55,000 nucleotides of DNA from Mesorhizobium sp. B2-3-12 (GTDB taxonomy: Bacteria; Pseudomonadota; Alphaproteobacteria; Rhizobiales; Rhizobiaceae), in assembly GCF_006442205.1 (NCBI RefSeq), contig NZ_VFVR01000015.1:1-55000 (forward strand), written 5' to 3'. The notes under the pieces are model-generated. The model was not told the DNA's origin. It was given only the letters and a program-made list of their open reading frames with translations, and made no database searches. Of the stretch, positions 18,101 to 26,102 are shown piece after piece. Each line of letters begins with the position of its first letter. Position 1 is the stretch's first letter. The position numbers and the translations under genes were made by a program.

Positions 18101-18634
18101 CTGGACCTGTTCTTCCGCCTCACGACGAGCTGCCAGCACGGCGACCTCGCTCTCGGCGATCTTGCGGCTTAGCGCCTCGATCTCTTCCTGCAGCGGCGCT
18201 ATCGCATCGACAGGCTCGGGTGGCGGAACGAACGCACCGGGACTGAAGGTAGGCTGCCTTCCATAGGTGCGGTGGAACCAGACGCCGAGGGATCGGGCAT
18301 TCTTCAACGCGGTCAGCGCATGGCCGTGGTCACCCGCAGCTTCATGCACGGCGGTGTTTCCCGCCTTGCGCAGCGTGTGGAATAGATCGGCGACCTCCTT
18401 CGGAATGATCCGGTCGTAGGACAGGCGCTGAAGCGTTTGCTCGAACGTTTCGCGCTCGTCGCGATAGGCGGCACTACGGGCGGCAATCAGCTTGGCCATC
18501 AGCTCGGCGAACTGGCGCAGCTTGACGATGGCAGTGGAGGGATCGTCGCGGAAGTAACGCTCGGCAAGCCCGCCCAACGCCACAAGACGCTGATCGTGAG
18601 CCGCCAGAAAGATGAAGTTGGACGTGCCGCTCAT
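15155..18634 (-). CDS. hsdR: Type I restriction endonuclease subunit R
   Basis: This 1159-residue protein is the motor and nuclease of the type I system. In order it has an N-terminal DUF4145-like helical domain (about 25-125), a coiled-coil stretch rich in Glu/Ala (150-270), a PD-(D/E)XK nuclease with VVEAKR near 343, then SF2 helicase motifs: ATGTGKT near 482, DECH near 587, TATPA, and TTGIDVP with QMIGRATR. The start at 18634 follows GGGGGAG by 5 bp. It is the first gene of hsdR-hsdM-hsdS, all overlapping. Its promoter must lie next to the right-end repeats of the island. Confidence 0.95.
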   Translation of the reverse strand: MSGTSNFIFLAAHDQRLVALGGLAERYFRDDPSTAIVKLRQFAELMAKLIAARSAAYRDERETFEQTLQRLSYDRIIPKEVADLFHTLRKAGNTAVHEAAGDHGHALTALKNARSLGVWFHRTYGRQPTFSPGAFVPPPEPVDAIAPLQEEIEALSRKIAESEVAVLAARREAEEQVQRLKRETEDRATWEQLAQETEAEKSALAAMLASLQAGAVTPQHHGLSEAPASWQAFDPDGEAEKIEIAAKLASLQKEAEAEPRDTIMKLIVGGEEAAAKIELDESQTRALIDQQLRDRGWEADTKALRHSAGVRPAKGRNMAIAEWPTASGPADYALFVGMTLIGVVEAKRQRKNVSAAIDQAERYSSGISDSDDFVMAGGPWVGHHVPFVFAANGRSYLKQIETASGIWFRDTRRSTNHRRALVDWLTPEGLSGLLEVDQDAATAALKTEPFEFGFPLRPYQEGAIRAVETALAAEQRSILVAMATGTGKTKLAIALLYRLLSAKRFRRICFVVDRSALGHQTEGEFSTTKVVSGKTFAEIFGLKGLGDVVPEVETKVHICTIQGLVKRVLFAADTSEAPPVDQYDLMVIDECHRGYLLDREMSDAELSFRGQDDYISKYRRVLEYFDAVKIGLTATPALHTTDIFGEPIFRYSYREAVVDGYLIDHEPPVRIETALARAGIRFAKDEQLDLLNTQTGEIDLAHAPDDIRFEVDQFNKHVITPEFNRVVAEELARHIDPALPGKTLIFAATDAHADIVVSAIKKAFAEAYGEIDDAAVKKITGSVDKVQNLIRSFRNDANPQIVVTVDLLTTGIDVPKITNLVFLRRVNSRILYEQMIGRATRQCPEIGKDVFRIFDAVDLYPHLQDLTDMKPVVVNPSITFEQLVRELIDTTEDAHRDTIREQLAVKLRRRLKKLPEEARQRFEAVAGETPEAMLRRLLADDAPALAAWLKDRSAVGPILDWQGDGDNPRFVPISHHADEVVAVSRGYGEATRPQDFLDGFSAFVRGNVNTIAALKLVVTRPRDLTRADLKELRLALDRNGYSEANLRRAWADATNEEIAASIIGFVRQAAIGDPLKPYADRVRAAMRTIMANHQWTEPQKRWLERIGEQIEKEVVVDREAIDKEPFIADGGFNRLNKVFSGGLETLLAEINEEMWKKTA

Positions 18635-18742
18635 TGCTCCCCCGGGGCAATGTTGCACAGTTTGCTTACCGGATCATCAAAGTATTCACCGGCATTCCTT
18701 GGCCCGAGGCGGGTCGCGTCGTGGACTGCGAAGCCCTTGACC

Positions 18743-18823
18743 TGAGATACGACGACCGCTACCCATTGAGGTACGACGCAGCTTTGCAACCTCAGGGGAC
18801 GGCTTCCTTTAAGCTGTTGAATT
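18743..18823. promoter_or_regulatory. Right arm-type repeats of the attachment site
   Basis: Two direct motifs TGAGATACGACG (18743-18754) and TGAGGTACGACG (18767-18778) start 24 bp apart. They are followed by CCTCAGGGGAC (18790-18800) and CTGTTGAATT (18814-18823), the reverse complements of the left-end repeats at 5823-5833 and 5797-5806. In an excised circle these would flank the attP core symmetrically. The region 18635-18872 otherwise holds only the hsdR promoter, which I could not place. Confidence 0.65.
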
Positions 18824-18872
18824 TGCGATTGAATACCGTGCGGCAATGCCCGGTTCGATTTGGTCGACTAAG

Positions 18873-18889
18873 CCCGGCTAGGGGCACCA
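18873..18889 (+). other. attR: right 17-bp direct repeat
   Basis: This is an exact copy of the tRNA-Leu 3' end (5758-5774). Upstream, GGTTCGAT at 18852-18859 matches the T-loop but is separated from the repeat by 13 extra bases. From 18890 to 19104 I see no gene; this is the original chromosome downstream of the tRNA. Confidence 0.88.
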
Positions 18890-19104
18890 TTCCATGCTTC
18901 ACCATCGCTTGCTCGCGGATCGTCCAGGCGAGCTCGGTGAGGCCATGGCTGTCTGATGACAATGGGGATGTCCGTCAGGTGACAGCAGGCGGGCCGGCTC
19001 TCGTGCTCGCCACTCATCAAGGACGCGGATTTCATGGCGCTCCATGCAGCCGGACAATCCAGAACGCAGGCTGATCGAATGTGGCCGGGCGCTGCGGCCT
19101 ATCC

Positions 19105-20385
19105 TTACCGCCGCCGCAGCAAACTCTTCATCCGGTTGCGCAGCAGGCGCGCCATGTTGCGGGTTTCGCGATAGAGATGCAGCTGAGAGGCGGCCTGGCG
19201 GGCGAGGCGGTCGGCATCCCGGGTCAGCCCGATCACCAGCGTGCCGACCGGCTTGCGCTCGCTCCATAGCCGGCTCATCACCGGGTGGTCGGGCACGGCG
19301 CAGGAATCGGTCATCATAATGTTGGGGTCGTCGAGATGCTGCCTGGTGACCTCGATCATCAGCAGCGTGCCGGGCGAATAGGCGGCCAGCGTCTCGTCAT
19401 AGGCCGTCTTCCAGGTGTAAGCGACGCCGGCTTCGACAAAGACGATCAGGCAAGCGATGGTGCGCCCGCCCAGTGTCAGCGAATGGATGCGGCACATGTC
19501 CTGGTCGGCCAGCCGATGCACGGCCTCGCGGGCAAAGGCGGCGCGGAAGCGGTCGATGGCCATGGCGGTGCGCTCGCGGCCTTTCCAGCCGGATGCTTCC
19601 AGCGTCAGGAAGCTCTCGATGGCGTAGCGGATTTCCTCGGGGCCGCGTGCCACGACATGCTCGAGCACGCCGAGATCGCCAAGGCGCCGCTTCAGGCGGC
19701 GGAACTCGCGATAATGGTGGGCGCGCAGCGAAGCTTTCAGATAATCGTCGCCGTCGAGTTCGCTCTCCAGCACAGGCCGCGAGGTCTGGCCCGTGGTGAC
19801 CAGCGTCAAGCCGCGCGTCTCGGCCACGGTGCCGACCAGGCTCGCCACCGGGCCGTCGAGCCTGATGTCGGGCAGGACCAGGACTTTCGGCAGCTTGAGA
19901 TGCGGGCGCGACAGCATCGAGAAGAAATCCTCGACCACGCCGACCGGGTCGTCGCGGTCGATCAGCGGCGTGCCGAGCGGGCCGAACGGGCTCGACCAGG
20001 TGCGCATGACAGGTACGCCGAGCGGCACCACCGGCCGTTCCACCGAGATCGGCACCAGCAGCCGCAGTCGGTTGCGGTATTCATCGCCGTCGCGGATCAC
20101 GGCAAGGCGCACTTCGCGGTCTTCCAGCCGGGGCATGGCCGGCGCCAGGAAACGCGGGTTGAAGAAGACGTTCGGCTCGATCGTGCGGGCGCAGAGATAG
20201 TCCAGTTCCTCGACAAGGTCGAAGCCGGCCGACGCCGGGTAGATGGCGAGTTTGCGCTCGGGCCGGTTGTTGGCGAGGATCTCGATATGGGCGGGATCGG
20301 CGTCGCGCGCCAGCCCGGCAAGGCCGGACACCATGGCGCCGGCGGGACCGCCGCTGGTTTCCTCGAGCAGAGGGATGGCGGCCAT
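19105..20385 (-). CDS. BioF2/FemAB-like GNAT acetyltransferase (CelD-type)
   Basis: The 426-residue protein matches the Acetyltransf_6 (BioF2-like) family, a double GNAT fold related to FemAB and often annotated as cellulose biosynthesis protein CelD. Visible features are LKASLRAHHYREFRRLKRRL at the mid-domain helix, a second fold with FLTLEASGWKGRERTAM, and TWKTAYDETLAAYSPGTLLM, the usual acyl-CoA-site region. Such proteins commonly modify exported polysaccharides or lipids. The ATG at 20385 overlaps the stop of the upstream flippase (TGATG), so the two are coupled and probably serve one surface-polysaccharide pathway. The frame upstream to 20772 is a shadow. Confidence 0.85.
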   Translation of the reverse strand: MAAIPLLEETSGGPAGAMVSGLAGLARDADPAHIEILANNRPERKLAIYPASAGFDLVEELDYLCARTIEPNVFFNPRFLAPAMPRLEDREVRLAVIRDGDEYRNRLRLLVPISVERPVVPLGVPVMRTWSSPFGPLGTPLIDRDDPVGVVEDFFSMLSRPHLKLPKVLVLPDIRLDGPVASLVGTVAETRGLTLVTTGQTSRPVLESELDGDDYLKASLRAHHYREFRRLKRRLGDLGVLEHVVARGPEEIRYAIESFLTLEASGWKGRERTAMAIDRFRAAFAREAVHRLADQDMCRIHSLTLGGRTIACLIVFVEAGVAYTWKTAYDETLAAYSPGTLLMIEVTRQHLDDPNIMMTDSCAVPDHPVMSRLWSERKPVGTLVIGLTRDADRLARQAASQLHLYRETRNMARLLRNRMKSLLRRR

Positions 20386-21839
20386 CAGACGGCTCCTTTG
20401 GCTGGCACGAAGATCGCCATGACGATGCCGAGCTTGCGCCAGACCGTGAAGGACAGCGCGCCGGCCTCGAAGATCATGGCAAAGGCGGTGGCCATGGCCG
20501 CGCCCCACAGGCCGAAATGCGGGATCAGCACCACGTTGAGTCCGATATTGAAGGCCAATGTCATGGCATAGACGGCGGCGCAGACATTCTGGTTGCCGCT
20601 CATGGTGAGCAGGCTTTCGCAGGGGCCGACGGCGGCGCGCGCCACGACCCCGAAGACGAGCAGGAACAGAAGCGGATAGCCCGACGTGAATTCGGGGCCG
20701 AACAGCACCAGCATCGGTTCGCCCAGCGCCAGCACCAGGAAGGCCATCAGCAGCGAGGGCCAGAAGGTCCACGATACCGTCTCGCGGGCGAAGGCGGCAA
20801 GCTTATGAGGCTCGCCATGGGTGAACTGCGCGTAGCGCTGGGCGACGCCGGCCTTGACCGCGAAATAGACGAAATGCACCAGCGCCAGCGTCTTGACCGT
20901 GGCGAAATAGACGGCGACGTCATTGGGATCCATGTAGGCGCCGACCATCAGCACATCGGCGTTGGTGAGCAGGAAGAAGAAGCTCTCGACCAGGAAGATC
21001 GGCAGTGAGACGACGAACCATTGCGCGAAATGCACTTTCATCGGGCCGGCCGGAATTTGCCTTTCCATGCGCTGGGTGACCCCGATGAGCTGGGTCAGCG
21101 TGGTGGCGTAGGTAGCGGCGATCGAGGCGAAGATCGCCGTCCGCGCGTCGGGGGCGTAGCCCGCCCAAAGCATCAGCGCCATGAACAGCAGGATCAGCAC
21201 CGGCCGGATCAGGTAGGTCGGAGACAGCGCGAACAACGCCCATGAATTGGCGCGCGCCAACCCTTGCAGCAAATCCGACAGCGCGATCATCGGCAGGCAG
21301 ATGACACCGAGGATGAACGGTATCACGTAGTAGTTTTCGATCCAGGGCGCGGCCAGCCAGACGCCGAGGGCGCCGAGCCCGGCGAAGACCGTCGAGGCGA
21401 TCAGCACGAACAGGCGGCTCGCAACGACGATGCCGCGCAATTCGTCCATCAGGCCGCGCTCGCGGTATTCGGGGATGAAGCGGATGACCGATGTGTGGAA
21501 GCCGAGGCAGGCGAGGTTGCCGACAATGACCATTGTCACCCAGACCAGCACGAAGATGCCGTATTCGAACGAACCCATCCAGCGCGCCATCAGCACCTGG
21601 CTGATAAAGGCGATGACGGCACTGACGATGCGGATGGAGAAGGCGATGACCGACATCCGGCCGGCTTCGCCGCGCTCGTCGGCGGTGAACAGCACGGCGT
21701 CGAGGCGTCCAAGCAAAGGCTCGATGCGCAGCGCCAAACGCTGCGGCAAGAACCGCCCGGCAGTCGTGGCCGCGGAAAAGCGCACCCCGATTTCTCTCCG
21801 TTTTCCGCCTCTTTTCACGCTTTGGTGTAGCGAAGACAC
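20385..21839 (-). CDS. Polysaccharide flippase (Wzx/MATE superfamily)
   Basis: A protein of about 484 residues with 12-14 hydrophobic helices. Its N-terminus (GRMSVIAFSIRIVSAVIAFISQVLMARW, quoted in part) is typical of oligosaccharide flippases of the Wzx/RfbX group, which move lipid-linked sugar units across the inner membrane. The start is uncertain: GTG at 21839 gives VSSLHQSV, ATG at 21881 is possible, and the conserved region begins only at about residue 60. It is coupled to the acetyltransferase gene downstream. No glycosyltransferases are nearby, so this is a satellite pair rather than a full export locus. Confidence 0.85.
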   Translation of the reverse strand: MSSLHQSVKRGGKRREIGVRFSAATTAGRFLPQRLALRIEPLLGRLDAVLFTADERGEAGRMSVIAFSIRIVSAVIAFISQVLMARWMGSFEYGIFVLVWVTMVIVGNLACLGFHTSVIRFIPEYRERGLMDELRGIVVASRLFVLIASTVFAGLGALGVWLAAPWIENYYVIPFILGVICLPMIALSDLLQGLARANSWALFALSPTYLIRPVLILLFMALMLWAGYAPDARTAIFASIAATYATTLTQLIGVTQRMERQIPAGPMKVHFAQWFVVSLPIFLVESFFFLLTNADVLMVGAYMDPNDVAVYFATVKTLALVHFVYFAVKAGVAQRYAQFTHGEPHKLAAFARETVSWTFWPSLLMAFLVLALGEPMLVLFGPEFTSGYPLLFLLVFGVVARAAVGPCESLLTMSGNQNVCAAVYAMTLAFNIGLNVVLIPHFGLWGAAMATAFAMIFEAGALSFTVWRKLGIVMAIFVPAKGAV

Positions 21840-21867
21840 CTTAAGAAAGCGTGGGTGGGGGCGCTTC

Positions 21868-22095
21868 CTTATCCCGTTCACGGGGAGAAGGTGCCGGCAG
21901 GGCGCATGAGGGCAGCGCCGGCTTTCGGAGATTTTGCGTGGATGCGGGAAGAGGAAGAAAAGCTATCCGCAAAATCGGCTCGCCGGGAGCGGGCGAGGTT
22001 TTGGTCGCAGACAAACGCCAATCGTCACCGTTAGCGCCGCCCCTCATCCGCCCTTCGGGCACCTTCTCCCCATATAGGGACGGGGAGAAGGGAAG
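21868..22095. repeat. Second pair of RIME-like palindromic elements
   Basis: Two modules face each other in the gap between secA and the flippase gene. The first (21868-21919) contains ACGGGGAGAAGGTGCCGGC and GCATGAGGGCAGCGCC. The second (22034-22095) contains GCGCCGCCCCTCATCCGCC and CACCTTCTCCCCATATAGGG followed by the return arm GGGGAGAAGGGAAG. They are relatives of the elements at 4051-4233. The second ends 10 bp after the secA stop and may act as its transcription end. Confidence 0.72.
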
Positions 22096-22104
22096 ACCGA
22101 GCCC

Positions 22105-24837
22105 TTACGCGAACGTGCCGTGGCAGTGCTTGTATTTCTTGCCGGAGCCGCAGGGGCAGGCTTCGTTGCGGCCGACCTTGCCCCAGGTGGCGGGGTTGTT
22201 GGGGTCGCGGTCCTCGGGGGCGACGATGGCGTTGCTTTCCTGGCGCACCAGGAGGGCCGTTTCGCCGCCTTCGAAATCATTCTCGCCGGTGGTGCCGTCA
22301 ATATGCGTGCCGAACATGTCGGGGGCTTCCGGCGGCGGCGCCTCGGCGGCCTGGCGGACCAGTTCGACGCGCATCAGCTGCGCGGTGACGGCCTGGCGCA
22401 GATTGCCGAGCATCGCCTGGAACAGTTCGAACGCCTCGCCCTTGTATTCCTGCAGCGGATCGCGCTGGGCGTAGCCGCGGAAGCCGACGACCGAGCGCAG
22501 ATGGTCGAGATTGACGATGTGCTCGCGCCACAGATGGTCGAGCGTCTGCAGCACCACCGAGCGCTCGACATAGGTCATCACCTCGGGGCCGAAACGGTCG
22601 GCGCGTTCCTTGGCGGCGGCTTCGGCGGCTTGAGAGATGCGCTCGCGGATGTCGTCCTCGGCGATGCCTTCTTCCTTCACCCACTCCTCGACCGGCAGGT
22701 CGAGATTGAGGAACTCGGCGACCTCGGCCTTCAGGCCGGCGACATCCCATTGTTCGGCATAGGCGTTTTCGGGAATGGCCTTGGCGACGATCTCGTCGAT
22801 GACGCCTTCGCGCATCTCGCCGATGGTTTCCGACAGGCCTTCGCCGTCCATCAGCTCGATGCGCTGCTCGAACACCACCTTGCGCTGGTCGTTGGAGACG
22901 TCGTCATACTTCAACAGGTTCTTGCGGATGTCGAAATTGCGCGCCTCGACCTTCTTCTGCGCCTTTTCCAGCGCCTTGTTGATCCAGGGATGGATGATGG
23001 CCTCGTCTTCCTTGAGGCCGAGCTTCTGCAGCATGCCGTCCATGCGCTCGGAGCCGAAGATGCGCATCAGATCGTCCTGCAGCGACAGGAAGAATTTCGA
23101 GCGGCCGGGGTCGCCCTGGCGGCCGGAACGACCTCTGAGCTGATTGTCGATGCGGCGTGACTCGTGGCGCTCGGTGGCGAGCACGTAGAGGCCGCCGGCG
23201 GCCAGCGCCTTTTCCTTCAGGCGCTCGATGTCGGCATGGATTTCCTTTTCGCGCGCCTCGCGCTCGGGTCCGGCCGGCATGTCGCCCAGCTCGTCCTCGA
23301 TGCGCATCTCGGCATTGCCGCCGAGCTTGATGTCGGTGCCGCGGCCCGCCATGTTGGTGGCGATGGTGATGGCGCCGGGCTTGCCGGCCTGGGCGACGAT
23401 GGCCGCCTCGCGCTCGTGGTGGCGGGCGTTCAGCACCTCGAAATCCGTGAAGCCTTCCTTGCGCAGGCGCTCGGCCAGCTGCTCGGACTTCTCGATCGAG
23501 GTCGTGCCCACCAGCGTCGGCTGGCCCTTGGCGCTGGCTTCGCGGATCTCCCTGACGATCGCCTTGTACTTCTCCTCGACCGTCCGGTAGACCTCGTCGT
23601 CCTCGTCCTTGCGGATGACCGGCAGGTTGGTCGGGATCTCGGTGACCTCAAGGCCGTAGATGTTGCCGAATTCCTCGGCCTCGGTCAGCGCCGTGCCGGT
23701 CATGCCGGAGAGCTTCTTGTAGAGGCGGAAGTAGTTCTGGAAGGTGACGGAAGCCAGCGTCTGGTTCTCCGGCTGGATCGCCACGTGCTCCTTGGCTTCG
23801 AGCGCCTGGTGCAGGCCTTCCGAATAGCGGCGGCCAGGCATCATGCGGCCGGTGAACTCGTCGATGATGACGATCTCGCCGTTGCGCACGATGTAGTCCT
23901 TGTCGCGCTGGAACAGCCGGTGCGCCTTCAGCGCGTTGTTGACGTGATGGACGATGGCGACGTTCTCGATGTCGTAGAGCGACTCGCCCTTGAGCAGGCC
24001 GGCCGCGCGCAGCATGTTCTCGAGCTTCTCGGTGCCTTCCTCGGTGAAGATCGAGGTCTTCTGCTTCTCGTCGATCTCATAATCCTGCGGCTGCAGCTGG
24101 ATGATGAAGGTGTCGATGGTGTTGTACATTTCCGAACGGTCCTCGAGCGGACCGGAAATGATCAGCGGCGTGCGCGCCTCGTCTACCAGGATGGAATCGA
24201 CCTCGTCGACGATCGCGTAGTTGTGGCCGCGCTGCACCATCTGGGCGCGCTCATACTTCATGTTGTCGCGCAGATAGTCGAAGCCGAGTTCGTTGTTGGT
24301 GGCGTAGGTGACGTCGGAAGCATAGGCGACGCGGCGCTCCTCGTCCGACAGGCCATGGACAATGACGCCGACCGACAGGCCGAGGAATTTATAGACGCGG
24401 CCCATCCATTCGGAGTCGCGGGTGGCGAGGTAATCGTTGACGGTGACGACATGGACGCCGTTGCCAGCAAGCGCGTTGAGATAGACCGGCAGCGTCGCGA
24501 CCAGGGTCTTGCCCTCGCCGGTGCGCATCTCGGCGATGCCGCCATTGTGCAGCACCATGCCGCCGATCAGCTGGACATCGAACGGGCGCATGCCGAGCAC
24601 GCGGCGCGCGGCCTCGCGGGCGGTCGCGAAGGCCGGGATCAGCAGATCGTCAAGGCTGGCGCCGTTGGCGATGTCCTGGCGGAATTTTTCCGTGCGCCCG
24701 GCAAGCTCGGCGTCGGAGAGCGCCCGCATCTCGTTTTCCATGGCGTTGATCGCCTCGACACGGGGGCGGGTCGATTTGACCCGACGGTCGTTGGAGGAAC
24801 CGAAAACCTTACGGGCGAGACCGCCGAGACTGACCAT
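22105..24837 (-). CDS. secA: Preprotein translocase ATPase SecA
   Basis: The 910-residue protein is a full-length SecA, the cytoplasmic ATPase that drives unfolded proteins through SecYEG. Walker A is MRTGEGKT (residues 104-111). The DEAD-like motif is VDEVDSILVDEARTPL, and the second nucleotide domain has TNMAGRGTDIKLGG and RGRSGRQGDPG. The C-terminal zinc motif is complete (CPCGSGKKYKHCHG), the SecB- and lipid-binding tail. AAAGGA stands 7 bp before the ATG. It is transcribed alone and divergently from the parvulin gene, a partner in handling exported proteins. Confidence 0.98.
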   Translation of the reverse strand: MVSLGGLARKVFGSSNDRRVKSTRPRVEAINAMENEMRALSDAELAGRTEKFRQDIANGASLDDLLIPAFATAREAARRVLGMRPFDVQLIGGMVLHNGGIAEMRTGEGKTLVATLPVYLNALAGNGVHVVTVNDYLATRDSEWMGRVYKFLGLSVGVIVHGLSDEERRVAYASDVTYATNNELGFDYLRDNMKYERAQMVQRGHNYAIVDEVDSILVDEARTPLIISGPLEDRSEMYNTIDTFIIQLQPQDYEIDEKQKTSIFTEEGTEKLENMLRAAGLLKGESLYDIENVAIVHHVNNALKAHRLFQRDKDYIVRNGEIVIIDEFTGRMMPGRRYSEGLHQALEAKEHVAIQPENQTLASVTFQNYFRLYKKLSGMTGTALTEAEEFGNIYGLEVTEIPTNLPVIRKDEDDEVYRTVEEKYKAIVREIREASAKGQPTLVGTTSIEKSEQLAERLRKEGFTDFEVLNARHHEREAAIVAQAGKPGAITIATNMAGRGTDIKLGGNAEMRIEDELGDMPAGPEREAREKEIHADIERLKEKALAAGGLYVLATERHESRRIDNQLRGRSGRQGDPGRSKFFLSLQDDLMRIFGSERMDGMLQKLGLKEDEAIIHPWINKALEKAQKKVEARNFDIRKNLLKYDDVSNDQRKVVFEQRIELMDGEGLSETIGEMREGVIDEIVAKAIPENAYAEQWDVAGLKAEVAEFLNLDLPVEEWVKEEGIAEDDIRERISQAAEAAAKERADRFGPEVMTYVERSVVLQTLDHLWREHIVNLDHLRSVVGFRGYAQRDPLQEYKGEAFELFQAMLGNLRQAVTAQLMRVELVRQAAEAPPPEAPDMFGTHIDGTTGENDFEGGETALLVRQESNAIVAPEDRDPNNPATWGKVGRNEACPCGSGKKYKHCHGTFA

Positions 24838-25098
24838 CCAATGGTCCTTTCGATAGAATTCTCAATCTTGAGACGAGTGCCGGCCGGCCCCATCACATCC
24901 ACGTGAACGCACCGCCTGAATGCGGGCAAACACAAAAAGCGCCCGGAAAACGGTTCTGGACGCCAAGTCGATGGACAGATAAGAGGGGGCTCAACTGATG
25001 TCAACGCCGCGCTGGCCCTGCCGGTCGCGCCAAATTCCGCCACAATCTGGCTGATCTGGAAGCCAACCTCCTTACAATCCCTCACCGGAGTCATCCTT

Positions 25099-26025
25099 AT
25101 GTCCTTGTTGTTCAGCCGTGCGTCGCTTGCCAGCCTTGGCCTGGCCCTCGGCCTGTCGGCTCTTTGCCTGTCGCCTGTCATGGCGCAGGAGACCGCTCCC
25201 GCCGCGGCCGCCCCGGCGGATGCGGCCGCACCGGCCGCCGCACCGGTCGACCCCAATACAGTGATCGCCACCGTCAACGGCCAGCCCTTGACCGAGGCCG
25301 ATCTGGTGCTTGCCGAAGGCGAGCTTTCGCAGCAGTTCGCGCAATTGCCGCCCGAGCAGCGCCGCGCGGCCGCGCTTTCGGCGGCGATCGAGATCCGCGT
25401 CATGGCTGGCAAGGCCGTCACCGACGGTCTCGACAAGGATCCCGACTTCCAGCGCCGCATGGCCTTCCTCCAGCAGCGCGCGCTGCATGGCGAGATGGTC
25501 GAGAAGGGTGTCGTCGACAAGGTCACCGACGCGGAGGTTCGCGCCCGCTACGACCAGGAAATCGCCAACACGCCGCCGGTCAGCGAGGTGCATGCCCGTC
25601 ACATCCTCGTGAAGACGAAGGAAGAGGCCGAGGCTATCATCAAGCAGCTCGATGGTGGCGCCGACTTCCAGAAGCTCGCCAACGAGCACACCAGCGATCC
25701 GTCGGGCAAGTCCAATGGCGGCGATCTCGGCTGGTTCGGACCTGGCCAGATGGTGCCGGAGTTCGACAAGGCCGCTTTCGCGCTCGAAGTCGGCAAATAC
25801 ACCGAGCAGCCGGTGCAGTCGCAGTTCGGCTGGCACGTCATCAAGCTCGAGGACAAGCGCGCCAAGCAGCCGCCGGCCTTCGACGACGTCAAGGACCAGG
25901 CCAAGCAGGCGGTCATCCGCGACAAATATTTCGCGCTGGTCAAGTCGCTGCGCGCCGACGCCAAGGTCGAGATCCCCGATGCCAAGCTGAAGCAGGCAGT
26001 GGATACGCTCGAAAGCGCCAAGTAA
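25099..26025 (+). CDS. Periplasmic parvulin-type peptidyl-prolyl isomerase
   Basis: The 308-residue precursor has a signal peptide of about 29 residues ending VMA before Gln, then an Ala/Pro-rich linker. A SurA-like helical chaperone region (about 50-150) carries EGELSQQFAQLPPEQRRAA, and a single parvulin domain occupies about residues 160-252 (VHARHILVKTKEEA, NGGDLGWFGPGQMVPEF, FGWHVIKLED). It should isomerise prolines and assist folding of outer-membrane and secreted proteins. It reads divergently from secA with 261 bp between. A strong terminator follows 17 bp after the stop. Confidence 0.93.
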   Translation: MSLLFSRASLASLGLALGLSALCLSPVMAQETAPAAAAPADAAAPAAAPVDPNTVIATVNGQPLTEADLVLAEGELSQQFAQLPPEQRRAAALSAAIEIRVMAGKAVTDGLDKDPDFQRRMAFLQQRALHGEMVEKGVVDKVTDAEVRARYDQEIANTPPVSEVHARHILVKTKEEAEAIIKQLDGGADFQKLANEHTSDPSGKSNGGDLGWFGPGQMVPEFDKAAFALEVGKYTEQPVQSQFGWHVIKLEDKRAKQPPAFDDVKDQAKQAVIRDKYFALVKSLRADAKVEIPDAKLKQAVDTLESAK

Positions 26026-26042
26026 GCCGGCGGGAATTTTAT

Positions 26043-26080
26043 AAAAAGGGCGCGGCAGCCAAGGTTGCCGCGCCCTTTTT
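26043..26080 (+). terminator. Intrinsic terminator after the PPIase gene
   Basis: AAAAAGGGCGCGGCA pairs perfectly with TGCCGCGCCCTTTTT around a short loop, giving a 15-bp stem that ends in a T run. It can work in both directions and also lies just after the convergent tetR-family gene. Confidence 0.93.
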
Positions 26081-26102
26081 GTTGGCCTTTGCCGACAGGT
26101 CT

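Larger units (their letters stand above)
5758..18889. mobile_element. 13.1-kb integrative genomic island at tRNA-Leu(CAA)
   Basis: The element is bounded by the 17-bp direct repeat CCCGGCTAGGGGCACCA, the 3' end of the tRNA gene. A tyrosine integrase gene lies just inside the left end, the standard arrangement. Cargo: a putative Abi-like protein, a serine recombinase, three unrecognised genes and a complete hsdRMS operon. There are no relaxase, type IV secretion, phage structural or IS genes, so it is not self-transmissible by what is visible. The integrase frameshift suggests it may now be fixed, if the frameshift is real. Confidence 0.88.

Noticed and set aside
18851..18889. Second tRNA gene at the right end of the island
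   Set aside because: Only the 3' 17 nt of tRNA-Leu are present; there is no anticodon or D arm.
18634..19074. 146-codon open frame crossing attR
   Set aside because: It spans the attachment repeat and the arm sites, has no domain, and its start overlaps the hsdR ribosome binding site.
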